64,000 bases of DNA from Flavobacteriaceae bacterium LSUCC0859 (lineage in GTDB: Bacteria > Bacteroidota > Bacteroidia > Flavobacteriales > Flavobacteriaceae): NCBI GenBank assembly GCA_022239325.1, contig JAKOGP010000002.1, positions 39,496 through 103,495 on the forward strand, given 5' to 3'. The notes under the pieces were generated by a model. That model was not told where the DNA came from, made no database searches, and worked only from the letters and a program-made list of their open reading frames with translations. Position numbers and translations under genes: made by a program. Below, piece after piece: positions 41,241 through 51,072 of this stretch. How positions within the stretch are numbered: position 1 is the stretch's first letter; each line of letters opens with the position of its first letter.

Positions 41241-41693
41241 ATGTTTGCTCCTTTAATCCCAAAAATAGACGCTATTGTGGCTTGCCCTCACGATCGTGAC
41301 ACCAAACTTTTAAAAATCTGTGAACTACTAGAGCGTCACATCCCTCACTATAACTGGGTAGGCTTTTACTTTAGAAACGGAGACAAAGAAGAACTCAAAT
41401 TGGGACCTTTTGTAGGGGCTCCAACAGACCATACCATTATCCCCTTTGGAAAAGGCATCTGTGGCCAGGTAGCTGTGAGCAACCAAAATTTTGTAGTGCC
41501 AGATGTTCAGGCCCAGGACAACTACATTGCCTGTAGTATTTCTGTGAAATCAGAAATCGTAGTGCCTATTTTTGTAGACGGAGAAAATATAGGTCAGATA
41601 GACATAGATTCTGAACACACAGACCCCTTTAGCCCAGAAGACGAACGCTTTTTAGAATACGTTTGTAAAGGGGTGGCTAGTTTTTTAAAATAG
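41241..41693 (+). CDS. GAF-domain protein, free methionine-(R)-sulfoxide reductase type
   Basis: This 150-residue single GAF domain has HYNWVGFYF near the start, GKGICGQVAVSNQNFVVPDVQAQDNYIACS in the middle (catalytic-type cysteines in KGICG and YIACS) and SEIVVPIFVDGENIGQIDIDSEHTDPFSPEDE near the end. This matches the fRMsr family that reduces free methionine-R-sulfoxide, found as stand-alone GAF proteins in yeast and bacteria. A msrA gene occurs 7 kb downstream. The neighbouring purH is separated by its own promoter. Confidence 0.8.
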   Translation: MFAPLIPKIDAIVACPHDRDTKLLKICELLERHIPHYNWVGFYFRNGDKEELKLGPFVGAPTDHTIIPFGKGICGQVAVSNQNFVVPDVQAQDNYIACSISVKSEIVVPIFVDGENIGQIDIDSEHTDPFSPEDERFLEYVCKGVASFLK

Positions 41694-41695
41694 GC

Positions 41696-41727
41696 AGGTC
41701 TTTTTAGGGCAAAATGACCTATTTTTG
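41696..41727 (+). promoter_or_regulatory. Candidate promoter of purH with small inverted repeat
   Basis: TATTTTTG at 41720-41727 fits the TAnnTTTG -7 element. A weak TTTT-rich -33 lies about 16-19 bp upstream (about 41700-41704). A five-base inverted repeat AGGTC (41696-41700) / GACCT (41716-41720) flanks the spacer and could be an operator. It is 43 bp before the purH start. Confidence 0.42.
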
Positions 41728-41769
41728 ATGCTTTAATTTTTTTAGTAAGCAGCGATTAATCCAAAACAA

Positions 41770-43302
41770 ATGAGTCAGACAAAAAAAGCGACTGGAGCCC
41801 TTATTTCCGTATTTCACAAAGAAGGTTTAGAACCTATTGTTCAAAAATTACACGAGCAGGGAGTTACCTTGTACTCTACTGGTGGCACAGAAACTTTTAT
41901 TGCAGACTTGGGCATTCCTGTAGTGGCTGTAGAAGATATTACCAGTTACCCTTCTATTCTAGGAGGTCGGGTAAAAACACTTCACCCCAAAATTTTTGGA
42001 GGCATTTTAAACCGTCAGGACCACCAGGGAGATCAGCAGCAGATGGATGAATACGAAATTCCTCAGCTAGACATTGTCATTGTAGACCTGTACCCCTTTG
42101 AAAAAACCGTGGCTAGTGGGGCCTCTGAGCAAGACATTATAGAAAAAATAGACATCGGTGGTATTTCGCTCATCAGAGCAGCTGCTAAAAATTACAAAGA
42201 CGTGCTTTGCGTTTCTAATATGGAAGACTACGCAGACTTTCTTGCTATTTTAAACAGCGGAGATGGCGCCACTACTTTGGAGCAAAGAAAGGACTTTGCT
42301 GCCAGGGCTTTTAATACCTCTTCACATTACGACACTGCCATATTCAATTATTTTAACGGCGAGATGGGCATGGAGGCCCTCAAAATTTCTGACACCCAAG
42401 CACAGGTATTGCGCTATGGAGAAAACCCCCATCAAAAAGGGGTGTTTTTTGGAGACTTTGACGCTATGTTTAACAAGCTTCACGGCAAGGAGTTATCTTA
42501 CAACAACTTGTTGGACGTAGACGCTGCGGTACAGCTCATGGGAGAATTTACCCATGACGCCCCTACCTTTGCCATCCTAAAACACAACAACGCCTGTGGG
42601 CTGGCAACCAGAGAAACACTGGTAGCCGCCTACAAGGACGCCCTTGCGGGCGACCCTGTGTCTGCCTTTGGCGGGGTGCTCATATGCAACCGCCCCATAG
42701 ACCTAGCCACCGCTACTGAAATTCACAATTTGTTTTGTGAAGTAGTAATTGCCCCCGGCTTTGAGGCAGACGCACAGGCCCTTCTACAAGGCAAGAAAAA
42801 TAGAATTTTATTGGTACAGAACGAGATAGCGATGCCAAAAACACAGCTCAGAAGCTGTCTAAACGGCTACCTTTTACAAGATAAAGACGGTATTACAGAC
42901 GGGCTTGCAGGCTTGCAATACGTTACAGAAACACAGCCCAATTCAGCCGCTATAGAAGACCTCATCTTTGCCTCTAAACTCTGTAAGCACACCAAATCCA
43001 ATACCATTGTTCTAGCTAAAAACAAGCAATTGTGTGCCAGTGGTACTGGACAAACCTCAAGAGTAGACGCTTTAAACCAGGCCATTAACAAAGCAGAAAG
43101 TTTTAATTTTGATCTCTCTGGAGCGGTCATGGCCTCAGACGCTTTTTTCCCTTTTCCTGACTGCGTAGAAATTGCAGGAAATGCTGGAATAGCCCATGTT
43201 ATTCAGCCCGGTGGCTCTATTAAAGACCAATTGAGCATAGACTATTGCAACGAAAACAAAATTAGCATGGTGCTTACGGGAACCCGTCATTTTAAGCATT
43301 AA
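41770..43302 (+). CDS. purH: Bifunctional AICAR formyltransferase / IMP cyclohydrolase
   Basis: This 510-residue protein has the N-terminal MGS-like IMP cyclohydrolase domain (GALISVFHKEGLEPIVQKL, GGRVKTLHPKIFGGIL) and the C-terminal AICAR transformylase domain (LRYGENPHQKG, KHNNACGLA, DPVSAFGGVL, ending SMVLTGTRHFKH). It performs the last two steps of IMP synthesis. It lies just before mreB, a standard flavobacterial order. Confidence 0.96.
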   Translation: MSQTKKATGALISVFHKEGLEPIVQKLHEQGVTLYSTGGTETFIADLGIPVVAVEDITSYPSILGGRVKTLHPKIFGGILNRQDHQGDQQQMDEYEIPQLDIVIVDLYPFEKTVASGASEQDIIEKIDIGGISLIRAAAKNYKDVLCVSNMEDYADFLAILNSGDGATTLEQRKDFAARAFNTSSHYDTAIFNYFNGEMGMEALKISDTQAQVLRYGENPHQKGVFFGDFDAMFNKLHGKELSYNNLLDVDAAVQLMGEFTHDAPTFAILKHNNACGLATRETLVAAYKDALAGDPVSAFGGVLICNRPIDLATATEIHNLFCEVVIAPGFEADAQALLQGKKNRILLVQNEIAMPKTQLRSCLNGYLLQDKDGITDGLAGLQYVTETQPNSAAIEDLIFASKLCKHTKSNTIVLAKNKQLCASGTGQTSRVDALNQAINKAESFNFDLSGAVMASDAFFPFPDCVEIAGNAGIAHVIQPGGSIKDQLSIDYCNENKISMVLTGTRHFKH

Positions 43303-43357
43303 ATTTATTACCTTCGTTATCACTAATTTACACCTACCTACTTAAACTGAGAGACGA

Positions 43358-44386
43358 ATGGGTTTTTTTGACTTTTTAACCGAAGATATCGCTATAGATT
43401 TAGGGACTGCCAACACACTAATCATTCACAATGATAAGGTGGTAGTAGACAGCCCCTCTATTGTAGCAAGAGACAGAACCACTAACAAAATCATTGCAGT
43501 GGGTAAGGAGGCTCAGCTCATGCAGGGTAAAACCCATGAGAATATCAAAACTATAAGACCCTTGAAAGACGGGGTAATCGCAGATTTTGACGCCTCTGAA
43601 AAGATGATTAATATGTTCATCAAGAACATCCCTTCTCTGAAAAAGAAACTATTCCCTCCAGCGCTTAGAATGGTTATCTGTATTCCTTCCGGCATTACAG
43701 AAGTAGAAATGCGAGCCGTAAAAGAGTCTGCAGAACGGGTGAATGGCAAAGAGGTTTACCTCATTCACGAACCCATGGCAGCGGCTATTGGTATTGGGAT
43801 AGACATTATGGAGCCCAAAGGAAATATGATTGTAGACATAGGTGGGGGAACTACAGAAATTGCTGTAATTGCCCTTGGAGGTATTGTATGTGATAAATCT
43901 GTAAAAATTGCAGGAGATGTATTTACCAACGATATTATCTACTACATGCGTACCCAGCACAACTTATACATTGGAGAAACTACAGCAGAAAATATTAAAA
44001 TTACTATTGGAGCGGCTACGGAAGACCTACAAAGCCCTCCAGAAGATATGTCTGTTCAGGGAAGAGACCTTCTCACTGGAAAGCCCAAACAGGTACATGT
44101 ATCTTTTAGAGAGGTAGCCAAAGCACTAGATAAATCTATTCTCAGAATAGAAGATGCAGTGATGGAAACCCTTTCCAATACCCCGCCAGAATTAGCGGCG
44201 GATATTTACAATACGGGTATTTTTTTAGCAGGAGGAGGATCCATGCTTAGAGGCTTAGATAAAAGGCTCTCCTTAAAAACAGATCTTCCGGTGTATATTG
44301 CTGAAGACCCTCTGAGAGCAGTAGTAAGAGGTACAGGTATTTCCTTAAAAAACTTAGAAAAATTTAAGAGTATTTTAATGAAGTAG
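43358..44386 (+). CDS. mreB: Rod-shape actin-like protein MreB
   Basis: This 342-residue protein has the actin-fold phosphate loops: DLGTANTLI, GGGTTEIAVIALGG and GIFLAGGGSMLRGL. It also has SIVARDRTTNKIIAVGKEA and VKESAERVNGKEVYLIHEPMAAAIG. It polymerises on the inner membrane and guides lateral wall synthesis. It is the first gene of mreB-mreC-mreD-mrdA-rodA. Confidence 0.97.
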   Translation: MGFFDFLTEDIAIDLGTANTLIIHNDKVVVDSPSIVARDRTTNKIIAVGKEAQLMQGKTHENIKTIRPLKDGVIADFDASEKMINMFIKNIPSLKKKLFPPALRMVICIPSGITEVEMRAVKESAERVNGKEVYLIHEPMAAAIGIGIDIMEPKGNMIVDIGGGTTEIAVIALGGIVCDKSVKIAGDVFTNDIIYYMRTQHNLYIGETTAENIKITIGAATEDLQSPPEDMSVQGRDLLTGKPKQVHVSFREVAKALDKSILRIEDAVMETLSNTPPELAADIYNTGIFLAGGGSMLRGLDKRLSLKTDLPVYIAEDPLRAVVRGTGISLKNLEKFKSILMK

Positions 44387-44417
44387 CCATTGGCTAGAGT
44401 TTGTAACTAAAAAATAT

Positions 44418-45227
44418 ATGCGGCGCATTTTAAACTTTTTTTTGGGCAATACGGTGCGGCTGCTATTTTGGTTTTATATACTTATTGCGCTTGGCTTAAG
44501 TGCCCAAAACCAGATGTATTTTAGTGCTGCATACCTCAATACTAGCAACCGTATTACGGGCAGCACACATGGCTTTTTTAATGGAATAAGCCGTTATTTT
44601 TCCCTGCAATCTGAAAACGACTTTCTACAACAGCAAAACAGGGTGCTACAACAACAATTGGCTCAATTGCCTTATCCGCCAGACAGCCTCTACAAAACAA
44701 AAAAAAACTTTAGCTATATCTCAGGAGAGATTATAAAAAATAGCTTTACTGCAAAAGACAATTACCTCACCTTATCTTTAGGGGCAGAAGATAGCGTGTC
44801 TCCAGATATGGGTGTGGTAAATGAGAAGGGAATTATTGGAATAATTACGCATAGCGGGAAAAAATTTTCAAGGGTACAGAGTATTTTAAACAGCCAATCT
44901 AGGATTAATGCCAAAATTAAAGGCTCTGACTTTTTTGGCGGTTTGGTTTGGGACGGCAAATTGCCAAATGTAGTGCAACTGATAGACGTACCCAATCTAG
45001 CCCAAATTTCTGTTGGAGACACCATTGTCTCTGGAGGGATGTCTGCTATTTTTCCAGACCAATTACCCATTGGAACTATCAAAAATTTTGAACTTACACA
45101 GGCTAAAGACTATTATCTTATCTCTGTTCGTCTATTCAATGACATGCAAAATATTGGCCGTGTTTACGTAATTGAAAACCAACTGAGGACTGCCATAGAA
45201 GACATAGAAAACCAAAGTAATGAATAA
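44418..45227 (+). CDS. mreC: Rod-shape-determining protein MreC
   Basis: This 269-residue protein has one N-terminal transmembrane helix (LLFWFYILIALGLSAQ), a coiled coil (ENDFLQQQNRVLQQQLAQL) and periplasmic beta domains with DNYLTLSLGAEDSVSPDMGVVNEKGIIGII and DTIVSGGMSAIFPDQLPIGTI. This is the MreC layout. It links MreB to the PBP2/RodA synthase. It overlaps mreD by 8 bp. Confidence 0.93.
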   Translation: MRRILNFFLGNTVRLLFWFYILIALGLSAQNQMYFSAAYLNTSNRITGSTHGFFNGISRYFSLQSENDFLQQQNRVLQQQLAQLPYPPDSLYKTKKNFSYISGEIIKNSFTAKDNYLTLSLGAEDSVSPDMGVVNEKGIIGIITHSGKKFSRVQSILNSQSRINAKIKGSDFFGGLVWDGKLPNVVQLIDVPNLAQISVGDTIVSGGMSAIFPDQLPIGTIKNFELTQAKDYYLISVRLFNDMQNIGRVYVIENQLRTAIEDIENQSNE

Positions 45228-45729
45228 AGACTACCCTATTTTTGTTAGTTTAAGGATCTTCGCTTTGGTGTTGGCTCAGGTTTTTATATGTAGTAAACTC
45301 CATTTTTTTGGGTTTGTGAGCCCTATGATCTACGTGATTTTTCTCTACCTATATCCAACCCACAGAGACAGACACCTCCTATTGACAGCTGGTTTTGTAA
45401 CGGGTTTAATTTTAGATATATTTTTAGATAGTTTGGCTTTGCACACCATATGCTTAACGATCATGTGCTACATTAGGCCAAGAATTATGAGGTTTACCTT
45501 TGGTCTAAACTTTGAACAAAAAACTTTTAGAATACATAAAACACCAGCGCAACACCGTTTTACTTTTTTATACCTAAGCATTTTAATCCATCATTTTATA
45601 TACTTTAGCCTAGAGGCCCTAGACCCCAGTATGTTTGTTTGGATCTTAAAAAAAGTCCTTTGGACCTCTGTAGCAAGTTTTGTATTAAGCGTGCTTGTTT
45701 TAGCACTATTTAGTTCAAAGAAATCATGA
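45220..45729 (+). CDS. mreD: Rod-shape-determining protein MreD
   Basis: This 169-residue polytopic membrane protein has five to six hydrophobic segments and the conserved FGFVSPMIYVIFLYLYP and GFVTGLILDIFLDSLALHT stretches of Bacteroidota MreD. It overlaps mreC upstream (8 bp) and mrdA downstream by ATGA (4 bp), so translation of the set is coupled. Confidence 0.88.
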   Translation: MNKDYPIFVSLRIFALVLAQVFICSKLHFFGFVSPMIYVIFLYLYPTHRDRHLLLTAGFVTGLILDIFLDSLALHTICLTIMCYIRPRIMRFTFGLNFEQKTFRIHKTPAQHRFTFLYLSILIHHFIYFSLEALDPSMFVWILKKVLWTSVASFVLSVLVLALFSSKKS

Positions 45730-47594
45730 GAAAATTACTTCTTTTTTCAATTGTAGTTTTGGCAGCATTGGGATTTCTCATAAAGCTTGCCAGTTTACAA
45801 TTTAAAGGAGAAGACCCTGAAGCCTTTAAATCAGATCCTGCAGTTTCAGGACAACTCATCTATCCCAGCAGGGGGTACATCTACGATAGAAATATGGAAT
45901 TACTCGTGGCCAACCAGGCGGCATACGATTTAATGGTGGTACCAAGAGAAGTTAAAATAAAAGATACCCTTGCCTTTTGTAAACTCGTAAAAATAGATCT
46001 GGAAACCTTTAAAAAAGAGCTGGAACGAGCTAAAAATTATTCTCCAAGACTCCCTTCGGTATTAGTGTCTAAGATCTCCAAGGAAACCTTTGCCGCTTTT
46101 CAGGAAAAAATGAGAAAATACGAGGGCTTTTACATCCAAAAACAAAACCTGAGAGATTACAAAACCCATGCTGGTGCCAATGTACTGGGTTATATTAGTG
46201 AAGTGAATCCTTGGGAACTTAAAAATTATCCAGGTTATGTACCCGGAGAACTTATAGGAAAAACTGGAGTAGAAAAACAATACGACGCCCTCATAAGAGG
46301 GAAAAAAGGAATTAAATACGTACAAAAAGACCGTTTTAATAGGGTGATAGGACCTTACAAAGAAGGTGCATTTGACGAGTTACCTACCGCTGGAAGTCCT
46401 CTTCAAATTACCATAGACAAGCACCTACAAGAGTACGGGGAAAAACTCATGGAGGGAAAAAGAGGAGCCATAGTGGCTATAGAACCCCAAAGTGGTGAAA
46501 TTCTAGCCATGGTTACTGGACCCAATTATGACCCTGCGCTATTAATTGGTAGAGAACGATCCAAAAACTATACCCAACTCTACTATGACTCCATTGCTAA
46601 ACCCACCTGGGACAGAAGCTTGTTAGCCCAACCCTCACCAGGGTCTCCTTTTAAACTGATCAATGGTTTGGCCGCCCTGGAAGAGGGGGTACTAGACCCA
46701 AAAGAAACGGTCTACTGCAACAACGGTTATTACGTAGGAAAAGATAAAAAAGGCTGCCACTGCGGAGGTGGCATTAGAGACTTAAAAAGCGCTATTGCCC
46801 TGTCTTGCAATGCCTATTTTGTTCAAGTTTTTAAAAAGATTTTTGGTAAGTTCCCTACTTCAGATGAGGGTATGGACACCTGGGTGGCACATATGAAAAG
46901 CTTTGGCCTGGGAGATTTTCTAGGTACCGACCTTCCTACGGGTGCCCCTGGAAGAATACCTGACAAATTTTTTTACGACCGCTATTACGGAGATAATCGC
47001 TGGGGTCCCACCTATTTTATCTCCAATGCTATTGGCCAGGGGGAAGTGGCCACCACTCCAATTCAACTGGCAAATATGACTGCTGTCATTGCCAATAGAG
47101 GCCATTATTACAGACCTCATATTTTAAAAAAAGTAGGGGATCTAGCCCTTAAAGACTCCCTTTATAAAACGCCTGTTTACAGCAGCATATCTGCCTCTCA
47201 TTTTGAGCCTGTGATACAAGGCATGGAAGAGGTATATGAAACAGGTACCGCCAAACATCTTAAAGTAAAAGGTTTGTCCATGGCAGGAAAAACAGGAACT
47301 GGAGAAAATTATACCAGGATAAACGGAGAGCGTAAACAGCTCACCGACCATTCCATTTTTGTGGGATTTGCGCCAGTAGAGGCACCAAAAATTGCTATTT
47401 CTGTCTATGTAGAACACGGTTATTACGGTTCCAGATATGCTGGTTATATTGCTAGTCTCATGATGGAGAAATACCTCAGAGGAAACATTAGCAAGACACA
47501 AATTGAAAAAAAGATATTAGAATCTAGCCTGGAAAAAGAATATGCCAAACCACTAAGTGGTACAAACTTTAAAATTAATGAGTATGCTTGGTAA
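45726..47594 (+). CDS. mrdA: Penicillin-binding protein 2 (elongasome transpeptidase)
   Basis: This 622-residue class B PBP has an N-terminal membrane anchor (LFSIVVLAALGFLIKLA) and a dimerisation domain with GYIYDRNMELLVANQAAYDL and HAGANVLGYISEV. The transpeptidase domain has SxxK in PSPGSPFKLING (SPFK), SxN in ALSCNAYF and KTG in MAGKTGTGEN. It crosslinks peptidoglycan during lateral growth. It overlaps mreD by 4 bp and rodA by about 17 bp. Confidence 0.95.
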   Translation: MRKLLLFSIVVLAALGFLIKLASLQFKGEDPEAFKSDPAVSGQLIYPSRGYIYDRNMELLVANQAAYDLMVVPREVKIKDTLAFCKLVKIDLETFKKELERAKNYSPRLPSVLVSKISKETFAAFQEKMRKYEGFYIQKQNLRDYKTHAGANVLGYISEVNPWELKNYPGYVPGELIGKTGVEKQYDALIRGKKGIKYVQKDRFNRVIGPYKEGAFDELPTAGSPLQITIDKHLQEYGEKLMEGKRGAIVAIEPQSGEILAMVTGPNYDPALLIGRERSKNYTQLYYDSIAKPTWDRSLLAQPSPGSPFKLINGLAALEEGVLDPKETVYCNNGYYVGKDKKGCHCGGGIRDLKSAIALSCNAYFVQVFKKIFGKFPTSDEGMDTWVAHMKSFGLGDFLGTDLPTGAPGRIPDKFFYDRYYGDNRWGPTYFISNAIGQGEVATTPIQLANMTAVIANRGHYYRPHILKKVGDLALKDSLYKTPVYSSISASHFEPVIQGMEEVYETGTAKHLKVKGLSMAGKTGTGENYTRINGERKQLTDHSIFVGFAPVEAPKIAISVYVEHGYYGSRYAGYIASLMMEKYLRGNISKTQIEKKILESSLEKEYAKPLSGTNFKINEYAW

Positions 47595-48867
47595 GCTCAG
47601 AAAAAAAAGAGTAGACGGGCTCAGTATTTTGCTATACCTAAGCTTGGTTACTATTGGCTGGCTCAATATATACTCTAGTACGGTAAGTGAGTCAGAAACC
47701 TTTCTAGTAGACTTTTCAAGTATTTATGGCAAGCAACTTTTTTTTATTGGTTTTAGCCTGGTCGCTATTTTGCTTATTTTTCTTATCGACACCAAATTAT
47801 TTGAACGCTTTTCTGCACTTTTCTACTTGGGAACCTTGGTGTTACTTCTTGGACTTTTCCCTTTTGGAAAAACCATTGCAGGTGCCACCTCTTGGTATGG
47901 ACTGGGCTTTTTTAATTTACAACCCTCTGAACTCGCTAAAATAGCAACTGCTTTAGCTTTAGCAAAATATCTAAGTGACATACAAACGGACATTAAAAAT
48001 ACTACACATGCTGCCATAGCCCTTTGTATTTTAGGACTGCCCGCTTTGTTGGTCATACCTCAGCCAGATCCTGGTTCTGCTTTGGTATTCTTTGCTCTTG
48101 GTTTTGTATTGTTTAGAGAGGGGCTTTCCTTAAAAATCTTATGGATAGGCATAGGTGTCCTATGCCTCTTTATTAGTGTTTTAAAATGGGGGACCACTTG
48201 GACAATAGCTGGGTTGTTTTCGACAACCTCACTCTATATGGTTTTTAAACCCAAAAGAATAAAAATATCCTTTTCCAAGTTAGGCTTAGGACTTTTATTT
48301 TCCGTATTGCTATCTTATTCTGTTTCCTTTGTATTCCATGAGGTTTTTGAACAAAGGCACAGAGATCGTTTTAGCCTTTGGCTGTCCTTGGAAAAAGATC
48401 CTGACGCCATAGAAAAGATCCGTAGATCTATTGGTTACAACACCTATCAATCAAAGGCGGCCATAGCCTCAGGAGGCTTGTTTGGTAAGGGATTTCTGGA
48501 GGGTACTAGAACCAAAGGAGATTTTGTTCCTGAACAGCACACAGATTACATTTTTAGCACCTTAGGAGAAGAATGGGGCTTTATGGGAACCGCAGGGGTA
48601 GTACTTATATTCACTGCCTTACTCCTCAGATTGCTGTATCTGAGTGAACGGCAGACCCATGCATTTAATAGAATGTACGGCTATGGAGTAGTCGCTATTT
48701 TAGGGATTCATTATATGATTAATATTGGGATGGTTCTAGGGCTCCTTCCTACCATTGGAATTCCACTACCTTTTTTAAGTTATGGTGGCTCTGGTATGAT
48801 TTGCTTTAGCTTACTGCTCTTTATTTTTCTTAAATTAGACGGAAACAGATTAAGCGAATGGGATTAG
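47578..48867 (+). CDS. rodA: Peptidoglycan glycosyltransferase RodA (SEDS family)
   Basis: Starts at 47578 (MSMLGKLRKKR) or 47584 (MLGKLRKKR) are both sound; the longer frame from 47557 is unlikely. The protein has about ten transmembrane segments and SEDS signatures ATSWYGLGFFNLQPSELAKIA, YQSKAAIASGGLFGKGFLEG, FVPEQHTDYIFSTLGEEWGF and the C-terminal PLPFLSYGGSGMI. It polymerises glycan strands with PBP2. It overlaps the 3-prime end of mrdA and, by 10 bp, msrA. Confidence 0.94.
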   Translation: MSMLGKLRKKRVDGLSILLYLSLVTIGWLNIYSSTVSESETFLVDFSSIYGKQLFFIGFSLVAILLIFLIDTKLFERFSALFYLGTLVLLLGLFPFGKTIAGATSWYGLGFFNLQPSELAKIATALALAKYLSDIQTDIKNTTHAAIALCILGLPALLVIPQPDPGSALVFFALGFVLFREGLSLKILWIGIGVLCLFISVLKWGTTWTIAGLFSTTSLYMVFKPKRIKISFSKLGLGLLFSVLLSYSVSFVFHEVFEQRHRDRFSLWLSLEKDPDAIEKIRRSIGYNTYQSKAAIASGGLFGKGFLEGTRTKGDFVPEQHTDYIFSTLGEEWGFMGTAGVVLIFTALLLRLLYLSERQTHAFNRMYGYGVVAILGIHYMINIGMVLGLLPTIGIPLPFLSYGGSGMICFSLLLFIFLKLDGNRLSEWD

Positions 48868-49403
48868 AAAAACAAATCATAATCGGCGGCGGATGCTTTT
48901 GGTGTGTTGAGGCCGTCATGCAAAGACTTAAGGGAGTTGTCAGTGTCCTACCAGGGTACTCTGGTGGCCAGGTTCCCGGGAGGCCTACCTATAGAGAAAT
49001 CTGTTCTGGTCGTACAGGCCATGCAGAGGTAGTAGCCGTTCGCTACCAAGCAGAACAGCTCTCTTTAGAGCAAGTGTTAAAGGTGTTTTTTAGCACCCAT
49101 AATCCCACAACCCTAAACCGACAAGGCGCAGATGTAGGTACCCAATACCGCTCTGTAATTTTTTATGAAAACGAGGAGGAAAAACAAATCGCTAGTCGTG
49201 TCATTGAAGAAATGCAGGCCTATTTTTCAGATCCAATTGTTACCACATTAGAGGCATCGGCCCCTTTTTATGAGGCAGAAATGGAGCACCATAACTATTA
49301 TGACAACCACCGCAGTCAGGGATATTGCCAGGTGGTCATAGATCCAAAAATTGCCTTATTAAAAGCGGGCTTTAGAAGTCTTTTAAAAGAAACAAGCCCC
49401 TAA
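48858..49403 (+). CDS. msrA: Peptide methionine sulfoxide reductase MsrA
   Basis: This 181-residue protein has the catalytic GGCFWCVEAVMQ motif near residue 11, GYSGGQVPGRPTYREICSGRTGHAEVV, DVGTQYRSVIFY and the C-terminal AEMEHHNYYDNHRSQGYCQVVI with the resolving-type cysteine. It reduces methionine-S-sulfoxide in proteins. It overlaps rodA by 10 bp and selO starts 2 bp after it, so all three are cotranscribed. Confidence 0.95.
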   Translation: MGLEKQIIIGGGCFWCVEAVMQRLKGVVSVLPGYSGGQVPGRPTYREICSGRTGHAEVVAVRYQAEQLSLEQVLKVFFSTHNPTTLNRQGADVGTQYRSVIFYENEEEKQIASRVIEEMQAYFSDPIVTTLEASAPFYEAEMEHHNYYDNHRSQGYCQVVIDPKIALLKAGFRSLLKETSP

Positions 49404-49405
49404 GC

Positions 49406-51025
49406 ATGTATTTTGTTGCAGATCCATTTATAGAATCCTTGTCCAAGGACCCCTCTAGCAGCAACAGGCCTCGCATGGTACCCCACGGCTTTTATTCAGA
49501 GGTTACACCTAAGCAACCAACACATCCCAAACTCATTCATGCCAACTCAAAGCTTTTTAAGGCACTGGGAGTTTTCAAGAAAGAGCTTTCAGATGCTAAA
49601 ACCATTGGTCTACTCAGTGGTCAGTTACTCCCTAAGGAGCGGAGTCCATTTGCAATGAATTATGGCGGCCACCAATTTGGCCAATGGGCGGGGCAACTCG
49701 GAGACGGTAGGGCCATTCATCTTGGGAGTGTAGAAGAGCGATCAAATTCTACGGCTAGCCATCCCAAGCTATGGCAACTCCAACTCAAAGGGGCAGGACC
49801 CACTCCCTACTCCCGGTCTGCAGACGGCTTTGCTGTCCTAAGGTCTAGCATAAGGGAGTATTTATGCTCAGAAGCTATGCAGGCATTGGGGGTTCCCACC
49901 ACTCGGGTGCTCTCTCTTGTGGGCACAGGAGACCAGGTGCTTAGAGATGTCATGTATAACGGAAATCCAAAATATGAGCCAGGTGCCATAGTGGCCAGAC
50001 TAGCTCCTAATTTTATTCGTTTTGGCAGCTTTGAATTACCGGCCTCACGCGATCAAAAAACAGCCTTAAAAGAGCTTACAGACGCTTGCATTGCTCATTA
50101 TTTCCCAGAGATAAAATATAAAGGGCCTAAAGCCTATGAGGCTTTTTTTGAAGAAGTATGTAAACGAACAGCTTCTTTAATTATTCATTGGCAACGGGTA
50201 GGTTTTGTACACGGTGTACTCAACACAGACAATATGTCTATTTTAGGTCTGACCATAGACTACGGTCCCTACGGATGGCTGGAGCCCTATGACCCAGACT
50301 GGACACCCAATACCACAGACGCTGCCCAGCGCAGGTACCGTTTTGGCAATCAGTCCCAGGTAGGGCTATGGAATCTATACCAGCTAGCCAATGCCCTCTA
50401 CCCTATAGTAGGAGAGACTACTGCTTTGGAGGCTGGCTTAGACGCCTATAAAGAGGCATACGAAAAAGGCTACCTGGAGATGATGGCTAAAAAAGTTGGA
50501 CTAGATTTACTTTTAAAAAAGGGAGACAAAAAAGAACGCAACGCTATCCAACAACTCATTTCTACTCTAGAAAATACCCTCTGCCTTACGGAAACAGACA
50601 TGACTATTTTCTTTAGAACACTGGCCAACTGGGAGACCACTTCAGAAAAAGACCCCCAAATAAAGCAAATTTTTGGCACCCTTTATAAAGCCTTTTATGA
50701 GCCAAAAGAACTTCAGGGCTCTGTGTTAAGGTCCTGGAAACTATGGCTGGCTTCCTACCAGGAACTTTTAGAAGTACAAGGGGTGGCAGATAGGGAGCGA
50801 CAGCAATCTATGAATAGTGTTAATCCCAAATACGTCCTTAGGAATTATATGGCACAGATGGCCATTGAAGCAGCAGAGCAAGAAGATTACAGCATGGTAC
50901 ACTCTTTATTTGAGCTGCTACAGAAACCCTATGAAGAGCAGGTCTCACAAGAGCGGTGGTTTGCAAAAAGGCCGGACTGGGCTAAGAACAAAGTGGGCTG
51001 CAGCCAACTGTCTTGTAGTTCTTAG
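49406..51025 (+). CDS. selO: SelO-family protein adenylyltransferase (YdiU)
   Basis: This 539-residue pseudokinase-fold enzyme has NYGGHQFGQWAGQLGDGRAI, LQLKGAGPTPYSRSADGFAVL, ARLAPNFIRFGSFE and the catalytic segment GFVHGVLNTDNMSILGLTIDYGPYG. The C-terminus ends LSCSS, the position where mitochondrial SelO carries selenocysteine; here it is cysteine. SelO transfers AMP from ATP to target proteins and has been linked to redox homeostasis, in keeping with the adjacent msrA. Confidence 0.93.
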   Translation: MYFVADPFIESLSKDPSSSNRPRMVPHGFYSEVTPKQPTHPKLIHANSKLFKALGVFKKELSDAKTIGLLSGQLLPKERSPFAMNYGGHQFGQWAGQLGDGRAIHLGSVEERSNSTASHPKLWQLQLKGAGPTPYSRSADGFAVLRSSIREYLCSEAMQALGVPTTRVLSLVGTGDQVLRDVMYNGNPKYEPGAIVARLAPNFIRFGSFELPASRDQKTALKELTDACIAHYFPEIKYKGPKAYEAFFEEVCKRTASLIIHWQRVGFVHGVLNTDNMSILGLTIDYGPYGWLEPYDPDWTPNTTDAAQRRYRFGNQSQVGLWNLYQLANALYPIVGETTALEAGLDAYKEAYEKGYLEMMAKKVGLDLLLKKGDKKERNAIQQLISTLENTLCLTETDMTIFFRTLANWETTSEKDPQIKQIFGTLYKAFYEPKELQGSVLRSWKLWLASYQELLEVQGVADRERQQSMNSVNPKYVLRNYMAQMAIEAAEQEDYSMVHSLFELLQKPYEEQVSQERWFAKRPDWAKNKVGCSQLSCSS

Positions 51026-51072
51026 TTCCTGGCTACTCTCATTATCCTACTTTTTAATTTACACCTAGAGCT